Positions 24,308-30,812 of a stretch of DNA of 53,195 bases are shown here, in pieces (position 1 is the stretch's first letter; each line of letters begins with the position of its first letter). A model generated the notes under the pieces. That model did no database searches. It worked only from the letters and a program-made list of their open reading frames with translations, and had not been told where the DNA came from. Location: IMG/VR virus record IMGVR_UViG_3300020202_000090, positions 1 to 53,195 of that record; one strand, 5' to 3'. The position numbers and the translations under genes are program-made. This DNA is from a virus.

Positions 24308-24820
24308 TTACATATCCTTTAGAAGATTGCGTTCACGGAGGAATTTGAGAGCGTCTTTTGATGCTTTCTTATGCCAATTCGCTCCAACTTCAACATTGTC
24401 ATTCATGTAATCTGCCAGCTCATCTTCGAGCTTCTTTTCTTCAGGCCTTTTTGCGCCGCATTCTAAACAAAACTTTGGTTCGTTATAAAAGTATCCATAA
24501 GACCCACAAAGCCACTCATTTTTAGGGTTTTTTCCATTACAGGAATAAGCTCTAATATGACCGCAGGGCCACTCTCTCGATTTCTTTGGCTTCAAACTCT
24601 CTGGCATCTTGAATCCTGCTCCTAATCCACATTCCTTCAGTTCTTCTAGGCCAAGTATATCTTTGGTATCTGGTTTGTTTTTAATGTTGTTCGCCTGACA
24701 ATACAAACGATCAAGTTCATCAGCCTTCTTTGAGAGCCATAATGCAATAGTTGTCTCTACCTTATCTGTATAAGATTCCAAAAGTGTTTTTAATAGTTTT
24801 TCAGTTAATTCATGCCTCAT
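24308..24820 (-). CDS. hypothetical protein with CxxC finger, 170 aa
   Basis: Helical N-terminus, then cysteine/histidine motifs (WPCGHIRAYSCNGKN, WLCGSYGYFY, FCLECGAKRP) making a probable zinc-binding module in residues 85-125, and a helical C-terminus. It overlaps the upstream gene by ATGA. Function unknown. Confidence 0.5.
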   Translation of the reverse strand: MRHELTEKLLKTLLESYTDKVETTIALWLSKKADELDRLYCQANNIKNKPDTKDILGLEELKECGLGAGFKMPESLKPKKSREWPCGHIRAYSCNGKNPKNEWLCGSYGYFYNEPKFCLECGAKRPEEKKLEDELADYMNDNVEVGANWHKKASKDALKFLRERNLLKDM

Positions 24821-25026
24821 GCGCTTTCTCCTAGGTCTTCAATTAACGCTTTTATTGCTGCGTTGCCACCTTGAACATAATCATCTACCTCTGTCTCCAC
24901 CAAATTTTCTTTTAGATATTCCTGCACCGCTTTCAGGATGGCTTCGGTTGGTTCATCATAAAAACCTTGATCAATATCAGATGACCACATTCCAATAATT
25001 CTTCTTATCTGCTCTTTGAGGTTCAT
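24817..25026 (-). CDS. hypothetical protein, 69 aa
   Basis: Helical acidic protein (LKEQIRRIIGMWSSDID). Start and stop overlap neighbours as ATGA, in keeping with the coupled early cluster. No motif recognised. Confidence 0.5.
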   Translation of the reverse strand: MNLKEQIRRIIGMWSSDIDQGFYDEPTEAILKAVQEYLKENLVETEVDDYVQGGNAAIKALIEDLGESA

Positions 25027-25091
25027 TTAGCACCACACTGTTGTGGCACTTGATGATATCCGCCACATCTAGGACAAGGGTAGAGGGTCAT
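25023..25091 (-). CDS. 22-aa zinc-knuckle peptide
   Basis: The peptide MTLYPCPRCGGYHQVPQQCG has C-x2-C plus a third Cys and a His. Its start overlaps the upstream stop and its stop overlaps the downstream start. The length is at the limit of what can be called; the tidy coupling argues for it. Confidence 0.4.
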   Translation of the reverse strand: MTLYPCPRCGGYHQVPQQCGAK

Positions 25092-25255
25092 TTAGCACCA
25101 AACCACTTATCTATAATTTTTAGATTATTCCACATGCTAATTATTACCTCTGTGGGAACATTTTTAAAAAGTCTGTCTGCAAAGACAATGAATGCCCTGC
25201 CTGATAAATCAGTCTTATTAGTTACTCGAACCTTCTTCACCTTCGGCTTGCTCAT
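25088..25255 (-). CDS. hypothetical basic protein, 55 aa
   Basis: ATG 25255 overlaps the previous stop and follows AAGGAAGAAG. Basic N-terminus (MSKPKVKKVRV), then a short helical region ending IIDKWFGAK. No motif recognised. Confidence 0.45.
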   Translation of the reverse strand: MSKPKVKKVRVTNKTDLSGRAFIVFADRLFKNVPTEVIISMWNNLKIIDKWFGAK

Positions 25256-25458
25256 TTCTTCTTCCTTGGCAATCTTTGTCCACAAGTACAGCAATAAGCA
25301 GCCAGAACTCTAGTCGATACTTTCTTTCCTGCAAACTTGATTTCCAATTGTTGGTATTCTAAAGGCCATGCATCAACCTTCTTCACTTTTTGCATACATC
25401 CAAATTTTTTACTAAACACGTCTGATTCTTTCTTAGAGGGCCATGTCTTTCGAGTCAT
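25252..25458 (-). CDS. hypothetical protein with CxxC, 68 aa
   Basis: ATG 25458 after GGAG. N-terminal basic/aromatic region, then AAYCCTCGQRLPRKKK at the C-terminus, a half zinc ribbon. Coupled to its neighbour by ATGA. Confidence 0.45.
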   Translation of the reverse strand: MTRKTWPSKKESDVFSKKFGCMQKVKKVDAWPLEYQQLEIKFAGKKVSTRVLAAYCCTCGQRLPRKKK

Positions 25459-25459
25459 T

Positions 25460-25654
25460 TTAGTTTTCACTCCTAACCTCCACTAGTTTCTCTTCATTGT
25501 ATTTTTTAACCCCAGCCCTCCAGCCTTCTTCATATGGAGAGTAGTATCGTTTTGCGCTTTCATAACCTGTTTTAAAGCCTCGATCATAAGCTTTAGGCAC
25601 TGATTCTTTGCATCCAGCAGAAAATAAAAGCATTAAAATTAAATACTTAATCAT
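25460..25654 (-). CDS. small lipoprotein, 64 aa
   Basis: MIKYLILMLLFSAGC is a lipobox signal sequence. The mature part repeats GF-TGYESAKRYY and GWRAGVKKYNE, i.e. two copies of a G-x3-GY/V-x-A/K-x-YY pattern. Likely anchored to the envelope; possibly superinfection exclusion. Confidence 0.5.
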   Translation of the reverse strand: MIKYLILMLLFSAGCKESVPKAYDRGFKTGYESAKRYYSPYEEGWRAGVKKYNEEKLVEVRSEN

Positions 25655-25688
25655 GTTTACAATTCCTCTCTAGGTTCTGGTTTACAAA

Positions 25689-25777
25689 GGGGGCTAGCAG
25701 TTGGTCTGCACGTTTTAGGACTTGAACCTTTCAGCCAAACCCAATGGCTTAACGTCGGCTACCACGCCATAGCCCCC
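25689..25777 (-). tRNA. aberrant tRNA-like sequence with GGG anticodon-type loop
   Basis: Read on the - strand: 8-bp closing stem GGGGGCTA/TAGCCCCC, a D-like hairpin GGC-GTGGTA-GCC, an anticodon-like hairpin AGCCA-TTGGGTT-TGGCT (25749-25733; 7-nt loop with GGG in anticodon position), then AGG-TTCAAGT-CCT and GCAG-ACCAA-CTGC. The TTCAAGT element lies 20 nt too far from the acceptor, so the molecule is not a standard cloverleaf. A degenerate tRNA-Pro or a tRNA mimic are both possible. Confidence 0.45.
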
Positions 25778-25787
25778 AATAATCAAA

Positions 25788-25916
25788 GCAGACTGGAAGG
25801 ACTTGAACCTCCAACATCAAATCGACTTATTGTTACGCATCAGAATAGATACCACCTAGGATTCAACTAAACCTAGCGTACATTGCGATCAGTGCTCTAA
25901 TTGAGCTACAGTCTGC
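25788..25916 (-). tRNA. tRNA-like sequence with 60-nt expanded middle
   Basis: Read on the - strand: 8-bp acceptor-type stem GCAGACTG/CAGTCTGC, then TA and a perfect D arm GCTC-AATTA-GAGC, and at the other end a good T arm GGAGG-TTCAAGT-CCTTC next to the acceptor. In between, about 80 nt replace the anticodon arm; GATCG/CGATT and TACGC/GCGTA can pair around an inner hairpin CTAGG...CCTAG. It could be an intron-bearing or otherwise rearranged tRNA. Confidence 0.5.
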
Positions 25917-25918
25917 AT

Positions 25919-26343
25919 AATTAAGAGGTTGAGGTAGGGAATTAAACTTTCTCATGACATTTCTTGCAAAGCCAAATAACGTCTAATGGCTTGCTATAAT
26001 CATGATGATGCCCCTGGATTTTTCCTTCAACCCCACACGAACTACAAAATTTTGGCTTTATTACTTTTCCAGAACGTACAGCATACTGTAACGCCCATCT
26101 AGCCTTGTATTTCTCTGGATATTTAATCCGCATCATTTTTTGAATTTTGTAATTATGCCTCTTGTTATACCTATTAACTCGCGCTTTTTCTGTCTCTGGA
26201 TTTATTCTTTTCTTTCTTCTTACCTCATAGCAAGTTTTGCAATACGAGACGCAACCTTTCGTTCTACTTGTGTCTCTATAAAATTCAGTTATTAGCTTTT
26301 CTTCTTTACAATCACAACATTTCATACGCTCTCAACCTCAATT
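25919..26343. repeat. inverted repeats bracketing the HNH gene
   Basis: AATTAAGAGGTTGAG (25919-25933) and CTCAACCTCAATT (26331-26343) are inverted copies, differing by a 2-base insertion, a few bases outside the HNH gene's ends. They may mark the edges of a mobile unit or pair in RNA to seclude the gene. Confidence 0.45.
25942..26325 (-). CDS. HNH endonuclease (free-standing homing type)
   Basis: 127 aa. N-terminal zinc motif CCDCKEEKLITEFYRDTS with KGCVSYCKTCYEVRR, then the HNH core CSSCGVEGKIQGHHHDYSKPLDVIWLCKKCH with catalytic HH and D/N region intact. It lies between two tRNA-like sequences and is bounded by inverted AATT-GAGGTTGAG copies, suggesting recent arrival. Confidence 0.75.
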   Translation of the reverse strand: MKCCDCKEEKLITEFYRDTSRTKGCVSYCKTCYEVRRKKRINPETEKARVNRYNKRHNYKIQKMMRIKYPEKYKARWALQYAVRSGKVIKPKFCSSCGVEGKIQGHHHDYSKPLDVIWLCKKCHEKV

Positions 26344-26346
26344 TGC

Positions 26347-26420
26347 GCCGGGTGCTCTACCACTGAGCTATCAAGGACCATAGGCCCATGAGGAGGAATC
26401 GAACCTCCGACACTCCCGGC
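26347..26420 (-). tRNA. apparent circularly permuted tRNA
   Basis: On the - strand the 3' half comes first: GCCGGG, variable AGTGTC, T arm GGAGG-TTCGATT-CCTCC, 3' acceptor TCATGGGCC; then 3 bases TAT; then the 5' half: GGTCCTTGA, TA, D arm GCTC-AGTGGTA-GAGC, A, CCCGGC. The halves match across the break: CCCGGC/GCCGGG would be the anticodon stem, and GGTCCTTGA/TCATGGGCC an acceptor-type stem (one mismatch, one GT). The anticodon loop lies at the ends of the element, so the anticodon cannot be read. Two unrelated fragments side by side are the alternative. Confidence 0.5.
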
Positions 26421-26429
26421 ATATCTCAT

Positions 26430-26496
26430 TTCCTTGAGCGGCAGGATTCGATGTACCTGCGGCGTTTGCCTAAACCATACAGCTACGCCCAAGGAA
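26430..26496 (-). tRNA. tRNA-like sequence lacking an anticodon arm
   Basis: An 11-bp closing stem TTCCTTGGGCG/CGCTCAAGGAA (one GT pair) is followed by TAGCTGTATGGTTTAGGC resembling a D arm, and a T-arm-like hairpin GCAGG-TACATCGAAT-CCTGC with a 10-nt loop instead of 7. No separate anticodon arm fits. It lies 9 bases from the permuted tRNA candidate. Confidence 0.4.
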
Positions 26497-26500
26497 AAAC

Positions 26501-26584
26501 TTATTTAATCTTTGCTCCACAAAAATAACAGGTGTTCTCTACCCAATAATGATTTCCGCTTATTTCGCAACAGTAAGTAGCCAT
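26501..26584 (-). CDS. zinc-ribbon microprotein, 27 aa
   Basis: GGAGGGAAG precedes the ATG. The product MATYCCEISGNHYWVENTC continues YFCGAKIK, giving two Cys pairs. It ends just before the tRNA-like cluster. Very short, but the motif and ribosome site are good. Confidence 0.45.
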   Translation of the reverse strand: MATYCCEISGNHYWVENTCYFCGAKIK

Positions 26585-26675
26585 CTTCCCTCCACTCATG
26601 CGGGTTTACTTAGCAACATCCTGCAATCGAACAATCCATTAAGTAATCGTAAGTTTCCATATCTCCATCACTCCT

Positions 26676-26816
26676 TTATTTGAGACTGCTTAGACATTCT
26701 TTACACTTACCGACAGGCCAAGTTTCCCATCCCCAAGAACCATGAACAAATATAAGTTTCTTGTGTTCAAAACATTGTTCAAACTGTCTGTTTACTAACT
26801 CTTCTTTAGTGACCAT
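26676..26816 (-). CDS. zinc-finger-like small protein, 46 aa
   Basis: ATG 26816 (MVTKEELVNRQFEQC); a longer frame from 26879 lacks a ribosome site and would overlap the better-supported 26834-26968 gene. C and H pairs (CFEHKKLIFVH, GKCKECL) surround the Trp-rich GSWGWETWPVG turn. Confidence 0.45.
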   Translation of the reverse strand: MVTKEELVNRQFEQCFEHKKLIFVHGSWGWETWPVGKCKECLSSLK

Positions 26817-26833
26817 CAGACTTCTCGTTGCTA

Positions 26834-26968
26834 TCAACCTTTGTTTCCTTCTTCGAAGGGCATCACTAGATACGAACACAACATAACGTGAAGATAAAGT
26901 TTTGCATGTATCTTCGTTCCGATTTCTTCGAGATATTTTTTATAGCCAGGACTAAATTCACTTTCCAT
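26834..26968 (-). CDS. hypothetical small protein, 44 aa
   Basis: ATG 26968 has AAGGTGG and overlaps the upstream gene by 11 nt. The peptide MESEFSPGYKKYLEEIGTK continues with a hydrophobic/aromatic helix. No motif recognised; it fills an otherwise unexplained gap in the coupled cluster. Confidence 0.4.
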   Translation of the reverse strand: MESEFSPGYKKYLEEIGTKIHAKLYLHVMLCSYLVMPFEEGNKG

Positions 26969-27245
26969 TTTTCCCACCTTCTTTAGCTTCTGCTAGGATG
27001 GCGTTTCTGATTTCTCCAAATCCGTGGAAAGTAATTTTAACTTCTCCGTCATGAGGATCACATATTCTGACAACATCCGTAGCTATCGCTATCTCCGCAG
27101 CCCTCTCAAGTCCGCGAATGTATGCGGCGCGAAGAGCTTCTGTTATCGCTTTCTTCAAACCTTGCTCTGTAATTTGGATTAGCGTGTCGCTCTCCTCAAT
27201 TAAGCCGTATGCGTTATCAATAATTTCTTCAGCTTCTTCCATCAT
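26958..27245 (-). CDS. early protein, 95 aa
   Basis: Acidic helical N-terminus (EEAEEIIDNAYGLIEESDT) and a central GLERAAEIA segment of a kind frequent in small phage early proteins. No catalytic motif; function unknown. Confidence 0.5.
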   Translation of the reverse strand: MMEEAEEIIDNAYGLIEESDTLIQITEQGLKKAITEALRAAYIRGLERAAEIAIATDVVRICDPHDGEVKITFHGFGEIRNAILAEAKEGGKNGK

Positions 27246-27257
27246 GGGGTGGTCCTT

Positions 27258-27440
27258 TTATTTATAATCTCTGCAAATAATTCGCATCTTTCCACTACCG
27301 TCATATTGAATGTGCATAATTTCAAGACGCCTTGAGCATCCTTTCATTTCTCTTTCACCCGGATCAACAATGACGTCAATATACGATGGTCTAAACTCTG
27401 GCAAAAACTTATAACCCTTCTTTGTTTTTCGTGGCTTCAT
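27258..27440 (-). CDS. hypothetical basic protein, 60 aa
   Basis: ATG 27440 with AGGGGGTAGG upstream. Basic N-terminus (MKPRKTKKGYKF), then a beta-rich acidic part with GCSRRLEIMHIQYDGSGKM and ICRDYK. No family recognised. Confidence 0.45.
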   Translation of the reverse strand: MKPRKTKKGYKFLPEFRPSYIDVIVDPGEREMKGCSRRLEIMHIQYDGSGKMRIICRDYK

Positions 27441-27441
27441 C

Positions 27442-27543
27442 CTACCCCCTAGCTTCCTTTCCTTCTCTAAAACCAATCTCGTATCCTATTAAAAGAAACA
27501 TAGCGTGATAAAAAATTAATGCTACTACAGTGTATATGTTCAC
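27442..27543 (-). CDS. single-helix membrane microprotein, 33 aa
   Basis: GTG 27543 with GAGGTGA. The product has one membrane helix (YTVVALIFYHAMFLLIGYEIG) and a charged tail FREGKEARG. The G-Y-x-x-G-x-x-x-G pattern after the helix recurs in small phage membrane proteins. Confidence 0.45.
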   Translation of the reverse strand: MNIYTVVALIFYHAMFLLIGYEIGFREGKEARG

Positions 27544-27545
27544 AC

Positions 27546-27842
27546 TCACCTCGATTCTCTAGACTGCCGCTTATTTACTCTGACTAATTTAAAAAGCTCC
27601 CATTTCCCATGCGTATAAAAGCAGTCTTTATATTTGTTATTTTTAGCATGCGCTAACTGAGAAACAGCCTGTTGGTGCGTGAAAGCGTATCTGCGAATAT
27701 CACAAGGGTTTGCTCCGCCAACAATCATCCACACATATTTAGCAGGCTTAGTTTTTGCATTTCGATCAGAATGATTCTCATAAGCTAAATTGGAGAGAAT
27801 ATCTATGGCGTTTCTTAACTTATCTTTTTCTTCTTTTTCCAT
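27546..27842 (-). CDS. hypothetical early protein, 98 aa
   Basis: Acidic N-terminus, a beta-rich core (KYVWMIVGGANPCDIRRYAF), and a basic C-terminus. The G-G-A-x-P segment and Q-A-x-x-Q-L-A-H-A helix have no clear match. It lies in the coupled early cluster. Confidence 0.5.
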   Translation of the reverse strand: MEKEEKDKLRNAIDILSNLAYENHSDRNAKTKPAKYVWMIVGGANPCDIRRYAFTHQQAVSQLAHAKNNKYKDCFYTHGKWELFKLVRVNKRQSRESR

Positions 27843-27866
27843 CTCATCCTCTATCCTTGGGGTGGG

Positions 27867-28178
27867 TTAGGCTTCATTTCCGTTCGGCATAACCGATCCG
27901 CTGGGAGGATCTGGATTATAAAATTCTTCAAGAGCGTTGAAAGCTTCAAAAACTCCTGTTGTGTTGCAAGTAGCGCAATCAAAGCCAGGGCAATTATGTT
28001 TTCTTGCTTGTCCCATTTGTTGCACGGCCCAATACAAATTTTTAAGCAAATCAACTTCTTTTCCGCAAGCTGTTAAAACTGACCCGATAGATCCGTCCGT
28101 ATTGATAACGGTACTTAACCTGCAATTAGGCTGTTTCAAAATCTCTTCCAATTCTTTAATTGTCAGCTTATCTCCCAT
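27867..28178 (-). CDS. hypothetical protein with CxxC motif, 103 aa
   Basis: Residues 1-60 are helical (TIKELEEILKQPNCR); HNCPGFDCATCNTTG makes a metal site with a fourth Cys near residue 38. An overlapping longer frame on the same strand (27851-28054) is a shadow. Function unknown. Confidence 0.5.
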   Translation of the reverse strand: MGDKLTIKELEEILKQPNCRLSTVINTDGSIGSVLTACGKEVDLLKNLYWAVQQMGQARKHNCPGFDCATCNTTGVFEAFNALEEFYNPDPPSGSVMPNGNEA

Positions 28179-28205
28179 ATACCCAATCTCCTTTTTATTT
28201 AGGCT

Positions 28206-28268
28206 GCCTCTGCCGAGTTGAACGGCTCTACGGGAGCGACCCGTTGTGCTGACGTTACACTAAGAGGC
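28206..28268 (-). tRNA. compact 63-nt tRNA-like sequence
   Basis: All four arms can be drawn on the - strand: acceptor GCCTCT/AGAGGC, D arm GTG-TAACGTCAG-CAC, anticodon-type hairpin ACGGG-TCGCT-CCCGT (read as a 4-bp stem with 7-nt loop, CGC would be the anticodon), 3-nt variable region, T arm GCCG-TTCAACT-CGGC. It is about 13 nt shorter than a normal tRNA. Confidence 0.45.
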
Positions 28269-28296
28269 TCTTGATTATTCTGTGACCATCAAAGTT

Positions 28297-28569
28297 TTAC
28301 TTGCTACTGACAGCTGGTTTCTTCACAGCATCCTCAAATGCTTCTTCCCAACTCAGACCTTCTCCTTTAATCTCAAAAGCAAAACCATAGATAACCTCTC
28401 CAACCACATACCGCATTTTTCCTGCCATTGGAATGTACTTATTTAACCAACTCTTGCTTTGTGGATTTAACTCCCGAAGCCTTTCCTCGCTCGCCACTCT
28501 TGACTTCTCACACGCTCCGTTTTTTCCGAACATCATTTTTACTTTTCTTAACGCTTGTTTGTCAGTCAT
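28297..28569 (-). CDS. hypothetical early protein, 90 aa
   Basis: ATG 28569 (MTDKQALRKVKMMFGKN) has AAAGGAGG; an in-frame upstream ATG (28617) would read through a likely promoter element. Basic N-terminus, VVGEVIYGFAFEIKGEGLSWEEAFEDA at the C-terminus. First gene below the DnaA-box region. Confidence 0.5.
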   Translation of the reverse strand: MTDKQALRKVKMMFGKNGACEKSRVASEERLRELNPQSKSWLNKYIPMAGKMRYVVGEVIYGFAFEIKGEGLSWEEAFEDAVKKPAVSSK

Positions 28570-28633
28570 GGTATCCTCCTTTTGGATACTACTATTATCG
28601 GATACGCGATTTTTCATTTTCTAACTTCTAAAG

Positions 28634-28716
28634 TGTGGATAATTATTTTCTCGAATACAAAAAAAGTTCTTGGTGGCGTTTTTCATATCACTTGTAAGCT
28701 TCAATATTTATCCACA
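28634..28716. promoter_or_regulatory. candidate replication origin: two perfect DnaA boxes
   Basis: TGTGGATAA (28634-28642) and TTATCCACA (28708-28716) are perfect consensus DnaA boxes in opposite orientation, 65 bp apart, in the 194-bp AT-rich gap 28570-28763. DnaA boxes mark bacterial, plasmid and some phage origins. The phage has no recognisable polymerase or helicase, so recruiting host DnaA is plausible. A GATAAT -10-like element also lies nearby (about 28596-28601). Confidence 0.5.
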
Positions 28717-28763
28717 GGTTCATTTTGTATTGAGGAAAAGATTTTACATTGGACATTTTTAAT

Positions 28764-28910
28764 TACTCGTCACGCATCCGGTAACACTGCTTACAAATCA
28801 TGTTGTCGCATTTTAAACCGTAATAACAATAATCACATTTTGGATCGTGTCTAAATTCTGAAAAGTCTTCTATTTCTCCACAACTAGGACACGGTGTCGG
28901 CATATCCATT
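28764..28910 (-). CDS. cysteine-rich zinc-binding protein, 48 aa
   Basis: GGAGGGAG precedes the ATG. Four Cys pairs: CPSC, CDYC, a single Cys in LKCDN, then ICKQC. Probably two zinc sites. Early gene of unknown role. Confidence 0.5.
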
Positions 28911-28927
28911 ACCCACTCCCTCCGCTA

Positions 28928-29164
28928 TTATGCTCTGCCGTCTGCAAAGCCTTCTTCGTAAGCCTGTCTGCCAACGCTTTCTGCAACCGAATCAATCATT
29001 TCCTGATGTTTTCTACTTTCAGAATCAATCGCACATTGAGAGCAAAACCACTCTTTCTTATTCCAATCCCAAATGCAGAATCTTCCTCCGGTAAAAGGAA
29101 TCGTAAAAACAGCTTGCGGCATATCCGTCAATTTCATTTCTTCACCGCAATCTTTACAGATCAT
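28928..29164 (-). CDS. zinc-binding early protein, 78 aa
   Basis: CKDCGEEMKLTDMP and WFCSQCAIDSE provide two Cys pairs around a beta-rich Trp/Phe core; the tail GRQAYEEGFADG is helical. Function unknown. Confidence 0.55.
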   Translation of the reverse strand: MICKDCGEEMKLTDMPQAVFTIPFTGGRFCIWDWNKKEWFCSQCAIDSESRKHQEMIDSVAESVGRQAYEEGFADGRA

Positions 29165-29175
29165 CCCGACCTCCG

Positions 29176-29319
29176 CTATTGGGGTTGCTCACTTAACATT
29201 TCTTTTAAACTTTTACCATTCGGATACTCAAAAATAGTACCCAAGACAAGCAGAATAGAAAATCCACCGATGTAAAATAAGCATAAAATCCCTACTAAAA
29301 TATCCCATGGATAGCTCAT
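29176..29319 (-). CDS. small membrane protein, 47 aa
   Basis: GGAGAGAGG precedes the ATG. One long hydrophobic helix (WDILVGILCLFYIGGFSILL) and a short polar tail ending LKEMLSEQPQ. A holin-like or receptor-blocking role is possible. Confidence 0.45.
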   Translation of the reverse strand: MSYPWDILVGILCLFYIGGFSILLVLGTIFEYPNGKSLKEMLSEQPQ

Positions 29320-29391
29320 ACCCTCTCTCCATCCTTAGACTTTATTTTTTGTGACCAGCTACGTTATTACTGTTTACTAAATTGGTTTTCC

Positions 29392-29834
29392 TCACGAACT
29401 AGCATTCGTTAAATTCGCCATGCAATAAACTTGTGGAGCTGTGTAATCACTCACAGTAAACGGAGCGGCAAACTTAGCATCCATCGTATAAGTGTTGTAA
29501 TCATTGAAATTACTATTCTTGTAAACTTTTAAATTATTAAACGGATTATTAATATCCACATAATCCAGCGTTATACTTTCCTTTTTCTGAGCCTCTTTAG
29601 TGCTGGCTTTTTCCTTAGAGGCAACTAAAAAGGGCGCACCAAGATCTCTACACGGTCTGGATCTGCGTCTGCTAATTCTTTCATTCTCGCCACTTTGAAA
29701 GCCGCCGCTTGTTCAGTCTTCGCTACTATCGCGCAAGGGGATAGTAAAAGCTTCTCATTCTCTTGGTGTTCTTCGCCCTCTTTTTCTACTTTCTTCTTCT
29801 TAGGTTTCTCAATTGCCGCTACCCAGTAAATCAT
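29392..29834 (-). CDS. early protein joined by a putative -1 frameshift
   Basis: Frame A starts at ATG 29834 (AAAAGGAG upstream) and codes 69 aa ending LVRPF at a TAG (29627-29625). The heptamer C CCT TTT lies immediately before that stop. Slipping back one base continues in frame for 78 more codons (LVASKEKAST ... NLTNASS) to 29392, with no start codon of its own near the join. The resulting protein is 147 aa. If frameshifting is not real, a single-base homopolymer error (TTTTT) explains it equally. A 105-nt stretch 29287-29391 beyond holds only a weak frame. Confidence 0.55.
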
Positions 29835-29967
29835 GTCTTTCTCCTTTTGGTTTGTCTTTCTTGTTTAATTCTTTACGTTCTTCCTCTGTTAACCCTGCTT
29901 CCCAGTAGGGGGCGATCTCTTCGTGACCATCTAAGTCTTGTGGATTAAATGAACTAATTTTCTTCAC
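29809..29967 (-). CDS. acidic small protein, 52 aa
   Basis: GTG 29967 overlaps the preceding stop (TTGTGA). The product (MKKISSFNPQDLDG then acidic/aromatic HEEIAPYWEAGLTEEE) ends in a basic tail. It overlaps the start of the next gene. Confidence 0.45.
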   Translation of the reverse strand: MKKISSFNPQDLDGHEEIAPYWEAGLTEEERKELNKKDKPKGERHDLLGSGN

Positions 29968-30086
29968 AATAACATTGGTACTTCAAAGGTTCCGTTACAC
30001 GCTTTACATTTACAAGTATTTCCGTCTACTTCCCAGCCCTCTTGACTCATTAACTGATTACAAATCGGACACAATCTTGGAGTAAT
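29964..30086 (-). CDS. zinc-ribbon microprotein, 40 aa, apparent ATT start
   Basis: AGGAGAG is 8 bases ahead of an ATT at 30086, and no ATG or GTG is available upstream of the first zinc pair; the product is (M)TPRLCPICNQLMSQ with KCKACNGTFEVP, a neat two-pair ribbon. A TTG four codons on would remove nothing but the N-terminus. Overlaps the next gene's start. Confidence 0.5.
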   Translation of the reverse strand: MTPRLCPICNQLMSQEGWEVDGNTCKCKACNGTFEVPMLL

Positions 30087-30102
30087 GTCAGGCTCTCCTA
30101 AA

Positions 30103-30492
30103 TTAAGCCAGATACCCTTTGTATTTGTCATAGATGTTTTGATAATCCTCCTCAGTCATTAATTTAGTTTGTTTGCTTAGGTGAATTAATTTATCTATGA
30201 GATCTTGTCCGTATTTTTTTATCATGAACTTGTAATACAAAACTTTATTACCATGCTTCATACAGTTACATGAATAACATTGTGGATGCACACAGTCCTC
30301 TTCAAATAAAATAGCGTTCATCCTTCCGTCGATAAAATGACCCGCTTGCATTTCTTTCCAGTTCTTTTTTATCCCGCAAGTAACACACGCAACAAACCCG
30401 CTAAAATCGGCGTACTTCTGTCTGATATAAGCTGAGAATGCTTTCCAAGCCTTATCTTTTAAGATTCTCTTAGAGGGTCGCTTTCTTCTCAC
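30103..30492 (-). CDS. ninG: NinG-type recombination protein
   Basis: 129 aa. Basic N-terminal helix, CVTCGIKKNWKEMQAGHFIDGR with HPQCYSCNCMKHG, the conserved Cys/His pattern of lambda NinG/Rap, which helps Holliday-junction resolution. Coupled to the upstream gene by ATGA. Lambda NinG is about 200 aa; this is a short form. Confidence 0.7.
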   Translation of the reverse strand: MRRKRPSKRILKDKAWKAFSAYIRQKYADFSGFVACVTCGIKKNWKEMQAGHFIDGRMNAILFEEDCVHPQCYSCNCMKHGNKVLYYKFMIKKYGQDLIDKLIHLSKQTKLMTEEDYQNIYDKYKGYLA

Positions 30493-30812
30493 TTCAAACC
30501 CTTTAGTTTTTTCATCATCTCGTAAAACTCAGGAGGGGGAGGAGCCGCTTCCTTTTCCGCAATTTCGACTTTCTTTTTAAACTCGTCGTCATCTCTTCTG
30601 GACCTAACAACCACCTTCTCCTGACGTATCCTGTTCATCCAATTAATAATAAATCTGTAATGATTCTTCTTTCGCTTCTTAGGGTTCGCCAGGTACCACA
30701 TCTCCATCTTCGGTAGCTCCTGCTTAAACGTTGGATACACCTTTGAAAGCCGCTCAAACAAATGATTCGGCATCGAAAAATGATCCAAAACCCAATCGAC
30801 ATTCTCAGGCAT
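30489..30812 (-). CDS. replication-associated protein, small
   Basis: 107 aa. PENVDWVLDHFSMPNHLFERL and EMWYLANPKKRKKNHYRFIINWMNRIRQE resemble the C-terminal regions of phage replication initiators and helicase loaders. A proline-rich hinge (PPPPEF) precedes the last helix. It lacks any ATPase motif, so it is not a helicase itself. Confidence 0.4.
   Translation of the reverse strand: MPENVDWVLDHFSMPNHLFERLSKVYPTFKQELPKMEMWYLANPKKRKKNHYRFIINWMNRIRQEKVVVRSRRDDDEFKKKVEIAEKEAAPPPPEFYEMMKKLKGLK

Noticed and set aside
26610-26660. 16-codon frame METYDYLMDCSIAGCC
   Set aside because: Has a GGAG but is too short to support from sequence alone.
27851-28054. 67-codon - strand frame overlapping 27867-28178
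   Set aside because: Completely overlaps the better-supported gene in another frame.
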